Part shown: one piece after another, positions 43,174 to 53,100 of the stretch | Position numbering within the stretch: the first letter of the stretch is position 1 | Layout of the letters: the number at the start of each line of letters is the position of its first letter | Virus record (IMG/VR): IMGVR_UViG_3300024180_000002 | Span: 1-64,000 of that record | DNA: 64,000 nucleotides | Reading direction: 5' to 3' (one strand) | Origin: a virus | Translations under genes and position numbers: made by a program | The notes under the pieces: model-generated | Told to the model about the DNA's origin: nothing | The model's input: the letters and a program-made list of their open reading frames with translations, nothing else | The model's database searches: none

Positions 43174-44252
43174 AAGTAATAAGCATCTAGTCGTGAATTA
43201 CTAAAATACTTATCCATTGTGGATAAACATTTATTTTTTGTTTTCCAAGCAGCGATAACTAGATCGTTTAGATCTTTAATCTTGCTAGGATATTTATCCA
43301 TCTTTGATTCAGACATAAATTTGTCCCATGTAAATACTTCTTTACCTCTTTTTAATTTTTGCATCATCTTTGATTTTCCTGCTTCGTCATTATCAAACAT
43401 ATATCGTATTGTTGGAATTTCATCTAACTCTTCGGTTGATCTGGTTACAGACGCCAATGCTATAGAGTTAGGCATAAATAAGGCATCTAAAGGTCCTTCG
43501 AATACCGTACAGGGCATTTGGAAGTTTGCAGTCATGATACCAAACAAAGTTGATAACTTCTTAGAGGATATAAGCTGTTCATCCTGGAGAGGTATTTCTT
43601 TATTCATTTCCTGATATATCTTTTCTATATCGTATGTTAGATATCTTGTGTTTTTACTTTTCCTTAAAGATCTACTTTGAAATCCTATAACCTTACCTTC
43701 AGGTGCTAAGTTTAAAACTAAGATTCTTTTATCTCTGGGAGAATACAAGAAGTGATTAAGCTTCTTATGTAAAAACCTGTTCTTTAAATAGAAAAAAGCA
43801 GGATCTCCTGGTTCTATCTCTACTAGTTTAAAAACTTCTTTAAGTTCCTTTCTCGTAGGTGATAAATCATATAAGGTTTTAAATACACCATGTTGTAGAG
43901 TGTCTACTTCATTAACAGATACTTTGTGTTCTTTAATGTATTCTATAATTGTAATAGAATCTTGAGTATCTTTGAATTTTAGGTGATGATCTTTTAAAAA
44001 ACCATATAGATCTGAGTGTTGTCCACAATTAAAGCAGTGGAATTGTAACGTTGCCCAATATAGATTACCTCTTTTCTTATGAGTTTCACCATGCGAGTCA
44101 CCACAATAAGGGCATGCCAGGTTTAAACGACCTGGCATTTCCTTAATCATGTGTTTGTTAGGGTCAGTATGTTCTTTTACACAAACTTGTTTAACTAAAC
44201 TTCTGACCTTCTGCTTTAAATCTTCTGTGATTTTTTTAGATTCCGATTTCAT
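43170..44252 (-). CDS. 61: DNA primase (gp61-like)
   Basis: This 360-residue protein is close in length to T4 gp61 (342). It has an N-terminal zinc-binding domain, CPYCGDSHGE at 47-56 and HCFNCG at 72-77, and a TOPRIM-type catalytic part with FEGPLDALFMP and MFDNDEAGKSK (the conserved Glu and the Asp-x-Asp). It makes RNA primers with the gp41 helicase. Its start overlaps the end of gene 32 by 17 nt, so it is translated from the same transcript. Confidence 0.9.
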   Translation of the reverse strand: MKSESKKITEDLKQKVRSLVKQVCVKEHTDPNKHMIKEMPGRLNLACPYCGDSHGETHKKRGNLYWATLQFHCFNCGQHSDLYGFLKDHHLKFKDTQDSITIIEYIKEHKVSVNEVDTLQHGVFKTLYDLSPTRKELKEVFKLVEIEPGDPAFFYLKNRFLHKKLNHFLYSPRDKRILVLNLAPEGKVIGFQSRSLRKSKNTRYLTYDIEKIYQEMNKEIPLQDEQLISSKKLSTLFGIMTANFQMPCTVFEGPLDALFMPNSIALASVTRSTEELDEIPTIRYMFDNDEAGKSKMMQKLKRGKEVFTWDKFMSESKMDKYPSKIKDLNDLVIAAWKTKNKCLSTMDKYFSNSRLDAYYL

Positions 44253-45192
44253 CTAAGAAAGAATCTAGATCATCGCTATCTGCTGATGCAGTTGAAGATT
44301 TTGTTTCTGCTGCCGTTGGAGTCGCTGTCATTGTGTCAGGGAATTCAAAGTTAGCATCATTTCCTGTTACCGGAGCTGCTTCTTTTACTGCTGCTTTTTT
44401 AGCAGCTGGCTTCGGTGTAGAAATTACAGAATCCATTGAAGAACCAGGGTTAAGATATTGTCTTAAAATACCATTGACAAAGTCAAGAGTTTCAGCATCC
44501 CATTTCTTATATCCATAAGGATCTAAAGATGGCGCTGTATCTAATTCACCTTTAATAGATGTCATAGCTTCTTGGTTTCTTTCAGCTGGTTTTCCATCAA
44601 TTGCAATAGCTGATCTAGTTGCAGAGAATTTAGACTTATCATAGTTATTATATTCACCTTGGCGAGTAATAATAAGTTCAAAGTTCTTTCCTTCGAATAA
44701 ATCATAAATCTGAGTTGGTTCACCAAATGCAGGTTTAGTTTCTTCTTCGATCTTCTCTTTAATTTTGTAACCGAATTTAAATACTTTATAAGTACCTTCT
44801 AATTCAGGGTTCTGAGGATCTTTCACTACTTTGATAAGTGAGTAATACTGTTCTCTACGCTTAAGCTTGTCGCTCATCTTACGGTCTACTGCTGAATCAC
44901 TCTTACGAAGTTTGAAGAATGCATCTGCAATTGGACACTTATCTCCTACCGTTGAAGGTGAATCAATAAGTCTTCCATCGCCGTTAGCGTCAGTTAGCCA
45001 GTGTACATACTTTTTAACTAATGAATTTCTTGGGTTTGTTGGGTTTGGAACAAAACGAATAAGTGCTTTGTAAGTTCCGTCTTTACCATCATCTGCGGAT
45101 GGTTTGTAGATCTCATTTGTAGAGCTTGAGCTCTTTGTTTCATGAGTTTCAACGTCTGATACGCTGAGGTTAAAAATGTCAAAATCTGCCAT
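44236..45192 (-). CDS. 32: Single-stranded DNA-binding protein (gp32-like)
   Basis: This 318-residue protein is close to T4 gp32 (301) and has the same layout: a basic N-terminal region, an OB-fold core with ALIRFVPNPTNPRNSLVKKY and REQYYSLIKVVKD, and a C-terminus ending in an acidic tail DSDDLDSFLDEIGI. T4 gp32 binds zinc through one His and three Cys, whereas only one Cys is present here (GDKCPIAD), so the zinc site is lost. It coats ssDNA and recruits UvsY, UvsX, primase and polymerase. A 100-nt structured leader with TTAAAG repeats precedes it. Confidence 0.9.
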   Translation of the reverse strand: MADFDIFNLSVSDVETHETKSSSSTNEIYKPSADDGKDGTYKALIRFVPNPTNPRNSLVKKYVHWLTDANGDGRLIDSPSTVGDKCPIADAFFKLRKSDSAVDRKMSDKLKRREQYYSLIKVVKDPQNPELEGTYKVFKFGYKIKEKIEEETKPAFGEPTQIYDLFEGKNFELIITRQGEYNNYDKSKFSATRSAIAIDGKPAERNQEAMTSIKGELDTAPSLDPYGYKKWDAETLDFVNGILRQYLNPGSSMDSVISTPKPAAKKAAVKEAAPVTGNDANFEFPDTMTATPTAAETKSSTASADSDDLDSFLDEIGI

Positions 45193-45292
45193 GTCTTTAA
45201 TTGCTTTAATTTACGTTAATGTCTTTAATCTTTAAAAAACTTTCAATAGTTATACATGCAATTCCTAAAAGGTTTCACAATAATAACTATTC
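45193..45292 (-). promoter_or_regulatory. Gene 32 leader: possible autoregulatory operator
   Basis: Right after the promoter, a 9-bp inverted repeat (AATAGTTAT at 45283-45291 and ATAACTATT at 45245-45253 as read on the minus strand) can close a loop of 29 nt. Between it and the ATG the minus strand has four TTAAAG-type repeats in an otherwise unstructured A-rich stretch. T4 gene 32 is repressed by its own protein binding a 5' pseudoknot and TTAAA repeats, so a like arrangement is inferred. Confidence 0.5.
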
Positions 45293-45300
45293 TATATATC
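45293..45300 (-). promoter_or_regulatory. Late promoter candidate for gene 32
   Basis: Minus strand reads AATACGGATATATAGAATAG, 100 nt upstream of the gene 32 start, just before the inverted repeat of the leader. Confidence 0.55.
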
Positions 45301-45326
45301 CGTATTGCAGGGGGCAGGGGGAAGAA

Positions 45327-45518
45327 TTATAACTCTGAATAGGTTGATCCAGATTCGTCAATCCACTTTGAAGAAGAGTTTGGAAGACGAGCTAAACCAG
45401 CCTTTCTTAACATATCTATCATTTCATTTTCTGTTATTCTATGTTGAGTTACCATATCACTTAAAATCTCTTTAAGCTTTAATAGGTGTGCCGGTATTAT
45501 TTCTCTATCTGTTTGCAT
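45327..45518 (-). CDS. Small protein of 63 residues, unknown
   Basis: This 63-residue protein begins MQTDREIIPAHLLKLKEILS and ends SKWIDESGSTYSEL. It lies between the resolvase gene and gene 32. A late-promoter-like element ends only 4 nt before its ATG. This means either a leaderless mRNA or a true start at a downstream codon (Met22, MVTQHRITE). Confidence 0.55.
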   Translation of the reverse strand: MQTDREIIPAHLLKLKEILSDMVTQHRITENEMIDMLRKAGLARLPNSSSKWIDESGSTYSEL

Positions 45519-45522
45519 ATTT

Positions 45523-45530
45523 TATATATC
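45523..45530 (-). promoter_or_regulatory. Late promoter candidate, near-leaderless
   Basis: Minus strand reads ATAAAAAGATATATAAAATA and is followed at once by the TG of the ATG at 45518. If active it gives a leaderless transcript. Confidence 0.42.
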
Positions 45531-45598
45531 TTTTTATTTTATGAAACTTTATGGGGAAAAGACAGTATAACTTAAGACTTTAAGCCTCAGTGGTAAAT

Positions 45599-46294
45599 CT
45601 ATTCCTCAGTGGCCGACATCTTTGCTCTAACGAAGTGAGTTAAAAAGTAAGCGTCAACTAAATCGTCAAAGGGTTTTGGTATTTTTTTAGAAGGTCCAAT
45701 TTCTTTCACACAAAAATCTAAAAGAGGATGTTCTGCTAAAATTTGATCTCCTAATACATTACTTAAAAAGGCATCCCATAATTGAGACTTATTCATGTTT
45801 CCTTTTCCAGCGTGTTTCTTAATTGTAGTGGGAGCAATGGTTTGAATATCTAAGATTTCAAGTTGACTTAGCATTCTTTCTTTAAGTATCGCAGCTCCTG
45901 CAGCCATATCTATAATATTATTAGTTCCCATTTTAGAACCGAAAGAAGTTCCTTCAAAAGAAATAATATATTGCTTCTTTGTTTTTGTAATATCCGTTAT
46001 TAAATTAATAATGTCATCTGCGGTTTTAGCGTATCTCTTTATCTTTGCTAATTCAACGCTTGAATAATCTTCACCATGTTTTCCCCAGTCAGGTTGATTA
46101 ATAAGAGTAACTCCCTTTAAATGAGATATGTCTTCTTGCCAAGCTCTTTCTTTCTTGGTTCCTTGACCTTCTTTAATATAAGATATGAAATGATATTCGT
46201 TAGTTTCTTCTTGGTATATAAAAATACCTGGAGAATTTAATGAAAAGTCTACTGATACGTAATTCAAATTAGAATGATTTTCCGATAGCCGCAC
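45599..46294 (-). CDS. RuvC-like Holliday junction resolvase
   Basis: This 231-residue RNase H-fold protein has an N-terminal strand VSVDFSLNSPGI with the first catalytic Asp (Asp16), FEGTSFGSKM with the Glu, APTTIKKHAGKGNMNKSQL (a typical RuvC basic segment) and DDLVDAYFLTHF with the last Asp pair. These are the RuvC-type catalytic acids. In T4 the job of resolving junctions before packaging is done by gp49, which is of another fold, so this could be a functional replacement. It overlaps the upstream 122-residue gene by 26 nt. Confidence 0.8.
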   Translation of the reverse strand: MRLSENHSNLNYVSVDFSLNSPGIFIYQEETNEYHFISYIKEGQGTKKERAWQEDISHLKGVTLINQPDWGKHGEDYSSVELAKIKRYAKTADDIINLITDITKTKKQYIISFEGTSFGSKMGTNNIIDMAAGAAILKERMLSQLEILDIQTIAPTTIKKHAGKGNMNKSQLWDAFLSNVLGDQILAEHPLLDFCVKEIGPSKKIPKPFDDLVDAYFLTHFVRAKMSATEE

Positions 46295-46637
46295 CTAATC
46301 CAGCGCCAACTAATCTTGAGGTTAATAAATCGTAAAAAATACCTTTCTGAATTCCTAGAACTTTAGCAACTGTTTTACCAATTGTTTTACCTAGAGCAAA
46401 TCCTGTAAGGCCACCAAATATAGAACCTAAGAAACCTTCATTTGTTAATTCCTCATTAAATCTTTCAAAATCAAACGTTCCATCTTCATTTGCATACTGT
46501 CTAGTAAATTCTTCTAAAGCAGCATCTACTTTTTGCTCTAATTCATCAGTCCATTCTGACTGCAGAGATTCTTCTAAAAGGGTAATTTCCTCTTTAGTTA
46601 TATTCTCTTCGCTTAAGTATTCAAAAAATGTTTTCAT
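46269..46637 (-). CDS. CTS-type small protein with glycine-zipper C-terminus
   Basis: This 122-residue protein begins MKTFFEYLSEENITKEEITL, near the T4 capsid-targeting peptide, and has an acidic helical first half. After a possible cut at ELTNE|G (near residue 67-68) comes a hydrophobic Gly-rich part, GFLGSIFGGLTGFALGKTIG and GLGAAIGKSF, with the G-x3-G pattern of glycine zippers. It could release a membrane-active peptide from the capsid. Late promoter 25 nt upstream. Confidence 0.6.
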   Translation of the reverse strand: MKTFFEYLSEENITKEEITLLEESLQSEWTDELEQKVDAALEEFTRQYANEDGTFDFERFNEELTNEGFLGSIFGGLTGFALGKTIGKTVAKVLGIQKGIFYDLLTSRLVGAGLGAAIGKSF

Positions 46638-46662
46638 TATATTGGTCTATATTGTTATGGAT

Positions 46663-46670
46663 TATATATC
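46663..46670 (-). promoter_or_regulatory. Late promoter candidate
   Basis: Minus strand reads AAACGAGATATATAATCCAT, 25 nt before the ATG at 46637. Confidence 0.6.
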
Positions 46671-46674
46671 TCGT

Positions 46675-47232
46675 TTATTTACCGTCTATCTCTGAGATAA
46701 TATTAAACTTATTATAATAGAAGTTAAGTGTAAATGTAGAAAAATCAGCAACATTACTTGACATGTTTAACTCTAATTCAGAAATAGAATTAAGAATAGG
46801 CTTTTCAAAAACTGCACTCATTAAATGTATACCTTCTGCATCCATTATTTGAAGTTTTAGATCGTTAATAAAAGGGTCTCTAACTTGTTTTGAATAATAA
46901 TATAATAAAGTATCTTGCATTATCCAATAATTAATATACCCGTCTAATAGCTGTAACTCTATAGAGAATTGTCTTTCAACTGTATTTTGAATAGGAATAG
47001 ACCCTCTATGGTATGTGATAGTTCCGTCGTTAGGCGATTGCTGTATTGGATCAAAATTAATTCCAGGTAAACTTAAACCCTGTATTGAATAATTGACAAA
47101 ATCAATAGGTTCTTCTATTATGTTGCCTGGCATTTTACCCAAATAAGATCTATATTTGTCAGCTACTTCCTTCGGAATAAATGTCCTAGGAAATTTAAAG
47201 TTAAATAAGTTATTTCTACTATTTAATATCAT
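46675..47232 (-). CDS. Tail-tube or baseplate tube-like protein
   Basis: This 185-residue beta-rich protein has the general style of T4 gp19/gp54 tube proteins: a start KFPRTFIPKEV, a middle RQFSIELQLLDGYINYWIMQ, then DPFINDLKLQIMDAEG, AVFEKPILNSISELELNMSS and an ending FTLNFYYNKFNII. This order of strands, with the S-x-S-E-L-E-L element and final YN, is how I would expect a tail tube initiator or baseplate hub cap. It starts one base from the end of the 685-residue gene. The specific T4 counterpart is not certain. Confidence 0.45.
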   Translation of the reverse strand: MILNSRNNLFNFKFPRTFIPKEVADKYRSYLGKMPGNIIEEPIDFVNYSIQGLSLPGINFDPIQQSPNDGTITYHRGSIPIQNTVERQFSIELQLLDGYINYWIMQDTLLYYYSKQVRDPFINDLKLQIMDAEGIHLMSAVFEKPILNSISELELNMSSNVADFSTFTLNFYYNKFNIISEIDGK

Positions 47233-49289
47233 TATACTATTTCTACTTTTCCATGATACAATAAGGACTCTGTTTCTCCATTCTTTATATTAATATAGAA
47301 TTTGTCTTCGAACTTATTTGCATCTGTTTTATCAAATCTTACAGCTGTGCCTTTAGGTATTTTAAAGAATACTTCTCCTAATCCTAAATCTATATTAGGA
47401 AATGAAGGATCATGTACTATTCTCTGTTCTATAGATCCGCTTTTAATAATTAAAATTATATTTTCAGCGCTTACTAATGAAACCGCTTTTTTATCGTCAC
47501 CATCGGGCTGAGCAATATTAAATTTCACGAAGTTATCAGATACTTTAGATAATTTAATGCTAGCTTTACCTTCTTCAAAAAACTTAATGTTATCTAATTC
47601 TTCAGATTCTGTTAAATCTGTTGTAACGTTTGTAGCAGATGCTAATATACCATAAGTATCTAACGCAACTGGAACATATTTAGTTTCTCCAACGCTCGGT
47701 CTAATTGAATTAACAAATTGATTTAATTCTCTATTTACTGTAGTGTTAGGTAGTTTATTATAGATAATAGTAGGATCTACGTTTCTTAGATTAATCTTTT
47801 CCATACGAGTACCGTATTTCTTAGGATTATATGATGTCATAGTAGCAACCTTAATAATCTGTGTATTATCGGTTTCATTATACATTCTCATAGTATGTCT
47901 AATATAAAATGAACTTGCAATATCAGAATTAAATATGATAGGTCTAAATGGTATCGGAGCTTCATAATTTGCGGTTTGAGTAAATGTCATAGAAGATGTG
48001 TCTAAGAAATCTAAACCTATTTGTTCACTAACTTCTATGTCATGGAATATTATGATATCATCACTTGATGTTTGTATTCTTCCATTTATATAGTTTTCAA
48101 AACCTTGCCTAGATCCGTCCTTGGTCCCATATATTTGAAAATAATCCATATCTTCTACTTCCTCGACGTTTGCTGCAATATCTACATATTCGTCTTCCAT
48201 TGCGACTGTAACATCAATAGTGTCTTCTACATTGATGTATTCTACATCTCCTTCTTCAGTTAAAGTGTTTATTAATTTTAAACTTATTTCATAGTTAGTA
48301 GAATCTAATATTGCATCTTCGTTTTCTCCAAAGAATGCATCGTGAAAATCTTTATTCTTAGTTGAAACATCAAAATAAATTAAAGAAGGTACTTTAATTT
48401 GTATGTATTTAGAATATGAAGTATCTCCTAATACAAATGAATTAGGATTACTAATTTCAAAATTAGAATGATTTAAATACACAATAGATGTGAAATAATT
48501 ATAGACTCCTGATTCTCTTTTTGCTTTTACCTGAAACATAAAACCTTCTTTACCTCTAGCTGCAAATGAAAATCCTGTCTTTAAGTGTAATCTTATAGTG
48601 TCATACCATACATCACTTACTATACTATCATCTACGTTTGCAAGAGAAGAGTCTGTTCCATTCCATGATGAACTATCTAAATATGCTAAATCATTTTTTA
48701 GTAAAGCCCATTTGCCATCATATTCTGAAGGAACTCCATAATATCTTCCAACTTCACCTGTTGCAGTTTTAATACTATTTCCAGTTTCTTGTTCTGGTTC
48801 TGCAAATAAAGGATTAGCTCTATTTCCTACGTTTATTTCTCCACCTCTAGCACTATCTCCAGCCATATTTTCATATGAATATTCAAATCTTCCATTAGTT
48901 CCTGGAGTATATATGTATGTGTTACCAATTAATTGGGTAGTTGAACCATCTATTGTGAATCCAGCTATATTGTCTATCGTAGAATCAGATAGGTTAAATT
49001 TATAAGTTTTGCCGTTTTTAAGAACTAATTGCCTAGACGCAAAATCATTAATAAAAACATAACCATCTTGTATCTTTACACTGAAGTTAACAACATCTGC
49101 TCCTAATTCATGAATTAAGAATCTAGAGGCTGAATCGTTAGATGCCTCTGTGTTTAAAAATTTAAATTGACTTCCGTTGTCGTCGTTTTCTATCTTAGCA
49201 TCATCTACATAATCAACATTTTGATCATGATACATGAACTCCATTAGAATGTCGTCATCTAGTCTTAAGAATTTGGATGATTGTGCCAT
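47232..49289 (-). CDS. Virion protein, unknown role
   Basis: This 685-residue protein begins MAQSSKFLRLDDDILMEFMY and is made mainly of predicted beta strands with Asn/Asp/Ser-rich loops. It has no signal peptide, membrane segment or enzyme motif. The acidic, Thr/Ser-rich beta composition and position among large virion genes suggest a baseplate or tail fibre-associated part. It ends one base into the tube-like gene. Confidence 0.5.
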   Translation of the reverse strand: MAQSSKFLRLDDDILMEFMYHDQNVDYVDDAKIENDDNGSQFKFLNTEASNDSASRFLIHELGADVVNFSVKIQDGYVFINDFASRQLVLKNGKTYKFNLSDSTIDNIAGFTIDGSTTQLIGNTYIYTPGTNGRFEYSYENMAGDSARGGEINVGNRANPLFAEPEQETGNSIKTATGEVGRYYGVPSEYDGKWALLKNDLAYLDSSSWNGTDSSLANVDDSIVSDVWYDTIRLHLKTGFSFAARGKEGFMFQVKAKRESGVYNYFTSIVYLNHSNFEISNPNSFVLGDTSYSKYIQIKVPSLIYFDVSTKNKDFHDAFFGENEDAILDSTNYEISLKLINTLTEEGDVEYINVEDTIDVTVAMEDEYVDIAANVEEVEDMDYFQIYGTKDGSRQGFENYINGRIQTSSDDIIIFHDIEVSEQIGLDFLDTSSMTFTQTANYEAPIPFRPIIFNSDIASSFYIRHTMRMYNETDNTQIIKVATMTSYNPKKYGTRMEKINLRNVDPTIIYNKLPNTTVNRELNQFVNSIRPSVGETKYVPVALDTYGILASATNVTTDLTESEELDNIKFFEEGKASIKLSKVSDNFVKFNIAQPDGDDKKAVSLVSAENIILIIKSGSIEQRIVHDPSFPNIDLGLGEVFFKIPKGTAVRFDKTDANKFEDKFYINIKNGETESLLYHGKVEIV

Positions 49290-49304
49290 TGTTTATTTAT
49301 TATT

Positions 49305-50126
49305 TTAAAATCTAAGAAATTTAGGGGACCAGTATACTCCTATACCAATTGATGGACCAGTACTTATAACTTGATTGTTATTCAAGTTAAGTCCATATTG
49401 AAATCCAACACCAATAGACCACCCTGCTTTTTTCTCATATTTATTATTTAATCTATCGTTAACTAAGTTTATATTTTCTATATTAGTGAACGTTACTCCT
49501 TTATATGGAGTTGTAATTTTAAGTCTGTCAAATCCTTCTTCATTAATGATGGCAGCACTTAAACCTATTCCCTGTATAATATCAAATCTAGAAGAGAATA
49601 AATTATAATTAGTGCTATCCTTTAAAAGAGATATACTTCCTTGAAATCTTCTCCAGTTATATTTATCAAACTCCCACTTATCGTTTACGTCAACTGTTAT
49701 CGTATCTATATTATTTATAGAATCCGTATCAACGGTTACAACTCCATTTGCGTTTATTATAGAATCTTTTACGTTTAAAGTTGTTGAAAGTAAACTATTA
49801 ACATTCTCTAATTCGTTATTAATATTTAATTGATTAGCATATTTAGAAACTAGTTTCTTATTACTTTCAGTTAGGGTGTTTACATCATACTCAAAGGATC
49901 TTATACTAGAAACTAATTCTTTATTTTTATTCTTTTCAATTATAATAGTATCTTGCGTGGCTTTATAGTTATTAAGGTTTCTATCAGATACCTTCTGAAC
50001 TTGTATAATTTCTCTTTTTAAGTTTTGGTTAGAGTTACATTGTTGTAAAAGACAAAACAACAAAATCGCAAGTCCTCCGAAAAGAATTACGTTTTTGTAA
50101 AGTTTATATGTGTTTATTATATTCAT
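49305..50126 (-). CDS. Membrane protein with coiled coil and beta-barrel-like C-terminus
   Basis: This 273-residue protein has one N-terminal membrane segment (about residues 12-28, VILFGGLAILLFCLL) and then a long charged coiled coil (about 35-120). A middle domain follows, and the last 60 residues alternate as beta strands and end in GIGVYWSPKFLRF. That final aromatic is the mark of outer-membrane strands in Gram-negative bacteria. The layout is like a spanin: an inner-membrane anchor, a periplasmic rod and an outer-membrane contact. It lies inside the virion gene block. Spanin, envelope-fusion protein or adsorption-related protein are all possible. Confidence 0.5.
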   Translation of the reverse strand: MNIINTYKLYKNVILFGGLAILLFCLLQQCNSNQNLKREIIQVQKVSDRNLNNYKATQDTIIIEKNKNKELVSSIRSFEYDVNTLTESNKKLVSKYANQLNINNELENVNSLLSTTLNVKDSIINANGVVTVDTDSINNIDTITVDVNDKWEFDKYNWRRFQGSISLLKDSTNYNLFSSRFDIIQGIGLSAAIINEEGFDRLKITTPYKGVTFTNIENINLVNDRLNNKYEKKAGWSIGVGFQYGLNLNNNQVISTGPSIGIGVYWSPKFLRF

Positions 50127-50135
50127 ATCTTTATT

Positions 50136-53100
50136 TTAATCACATCTCAGCATTCCTCCTAGGGAAACCGATGCACCGGAACTTGGAGTTGTTATTATTA
50201 CACTACCGATCGCTGCACAGAATGTTTGTGAAGGTCCATTTACCAGGATCGTATCAAACTGTATAACACCGTTACAATCTTCATAAGAGTAAAGTGATGA
50301 GGAATTAGTCCCGGCTGTCACCACATGTGACTCACATAGACTAGGGCATGTAGCTGTTGTTAAAGAACCAGTATACGTAATTTGCGTAGAATTACCCGCT
50401 GAATGCTGTATTACAAGATCGTTAGTGGTATATCCCATGCCTAATTGCGAACATGCTGTCACTGATTGGATATCAATTGTTCCTATTCCAGTATTAATGT
50501 TAGGTGGATTTACGGTTGCAGTATACCTAGTTCCATTTCCAGTGTTTTGGGAAGTACCTGAAATTACAATAGGAGTTTGAGTAGCATCGTTTGTTATATA
50601 CTGTACCTGGTCGCTACCGTTTCCCGCTCCAAAGGAATAATCATCCAAATTAAAGGTAGACCCTCCTTGTATTTGAAGTGCTGAAGTAGGTGGATTATAG
50701 TTCTGTACGCACACTGATGGATCGTATCCCATTCCAGCCGGCTGTCTATTCCATGCTGAAGAACTGTAATCCGGACTTCCACCGCCATTATATATACCGT
50801 TGTCAGTGTCAGGATCTAAATAATCTTCGGTTCCATCTTGTATCTTATCACTCCACCATGCAGTTCTAAATTTAATAGTAGAACCAGGATTATTATCTAA
50901 ATAAGAATATATGTCGTTTGAAACTGAAGGTGATACTAGGATTTTAAATTCAACCCTCTGATATCTTCTAAATTCAGTATCATTCTGTCCAGTATACCAA
51001 TAATCCCAATCTTCTCCAGATAATACACCTGTCCCTGGGTTTTCCCATCCTCCGCTATACATCTTTTCTATGGTACCACCGGGACCGCTTATTGTCGGAC
51101 CAACTTGTGTACCTATTGTTGCAGCCGTATTCCAGTGATTAGTACCCTCTGTATAGTTATATGGCATTGAATATTGTGGAAAGTCAGTTGTCGGGTCTAT
51201 TGTTAAACTATCATAGAGGTCTTCTATTATACCTTTGTTCCATCTTGTAATTATAGGAACTTGAACCATCGCAACAGTTTGACCTATATCATTATAAATG
51301 TCTAAAAAGACCTCTGCTGGCCATGTCCATCTTCCCTGTTGATCATATAATTCTCCGCTTGTTAATGCGTTTGCTGTGGTAGAATTAGCCTGCTCATAAA
51401 GTGAAGGCCATACGGGCTCAAATTGACCAGGGCTTCCCGATATTGGACGTACTATTGCGCCGTCTGATGTATTAGTAGCCCAATCGCCATATCCTCCTCT
51501 ACCTCCTGTTAGTGTTAAACTAAATCTGTTGTTCGGCGGAGGAGCAGAATTAGAAGGACTGTTTGATTGATTCATAGGACTATAGTGCCAACTCTCTTCT
51601 TCAGGATCTTCTACTTTAGGCAATCTATAAAAATAACGAGGAGTACCATACCAGCTATTTCCTCCTTTTTCCCATGAGCTTCCAGTTGCAACTATATGTG
51701 CAGATGGATCTGTTATATTTAAAGCCACCGGATCTATTCCCATACTGGACTGTCCGGGAGAAACTGTATAAAAGTTGTTTTGATAACTAAAAATCTGACC
51801 TTCGTAATATGAACTAGTTGAACTTGGATTAAATTCTCCTACGTAATTCCATGCAGATGTAGTAGATGTATTTCCATTCCATCTTTCTGACCAGTCAGTA
51901 AACCATGAATAAGATTCTGCTTCTCTTTCAGTATTGCAATTAGGTGGTGATTCTGGAGAAGGATTTGATGACCATGAGGTATCTTTACCTCTAGCTGTTA
52001 ATCTTAAGTCAAATATATTAACTTGGCCGTATTCGAGTTGAACATCTGACGTACTTCCTGCTGACCATGTTCCTGTTGTAGTATTTTTAATTTCTCTACC
52101 TGCTGATTGAAGTGGCTGTCCAACGATAATCGAATTACCTTGATATCCATTAGCATCTACTAAATTTATTTCTCTCCATCTATCTGCTCCTGCTTCATCT
52201 GGTGAATTAGGAAATACTGCATCGTTATATGTTGTGCTATTGTTATCTAATAATTTAGAATACATGGCAGGGAATGTAAGAGGAGCAGGGCCTGTAACAT
52301 TATAATATAAATCAGATGCTCCTAAATATATTAATTGAGGAGTTTTAACAACCGCATACTCAGTTGTTGCATAATTAGAATTAGTTGAAGTCTCACTTAC
52401 CCATGCCTCTGTAGAATCAACAGTTATATCATATTCAATTGAATTCGCGTCTTGAGAGAAAGTAAATAGACCTCCTCCTATAAAATTAGGTCTTGATGCA
52501 CCACTTAGTGATGTTATTTGGCCTACGTTTGTTGTAAAATTAAATGAAAAGGAATTTAAATTAGGAACAGTGTAGTTTATATTACTATTTTTCCAAGTTT
52601 GACCATTACATAAATACCATCCCTCATATTGCGTACCTGCAACTCCTCTTCCAACTACAATATCTATCGTACTTGGATCACTATTTAAATTTATTGTTTG
52701 ATTCTGTGTAAAGTTACTAACATCAATATATGTGTCATAATGAAAAGATATTATTGTTCCTATGGGAACACTTGCACCTATTTCAGATGCTTCCTTAAAA
52801 CCTATCGTTCCAGTATTGTCTAATGCCACCGCAATCTTATCTACATCTGGGTTAGTGTTAGTTGTTCCACCTACGTAAGAGTTATTAATTTTAAAAATAC
52901 TACCTGTAAATATTGCATCGTTAGTAGAAAGAAATGATCCTGTAAATTTTACACCGTTAATAGCGTCCATTGACATCATCTCATTATCATTGACATCGTT
53001 GATTATGTACGTATCTGCATTCCATCTATATTCTCCTGCCGCTACACTAGATGCAAATTTAAATTCTAGAACAGACTGTTCGCCAATTGAACTTAAAGCA

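Noticed and set aside
45584-45612. Direct repeat CCTCAGTGG at the end of the resolvase gene
   Set aside because: Only two 9-bp copies are present, one within the coding end and one just after it. It is too short to call an attachment site or mobile-element scar.
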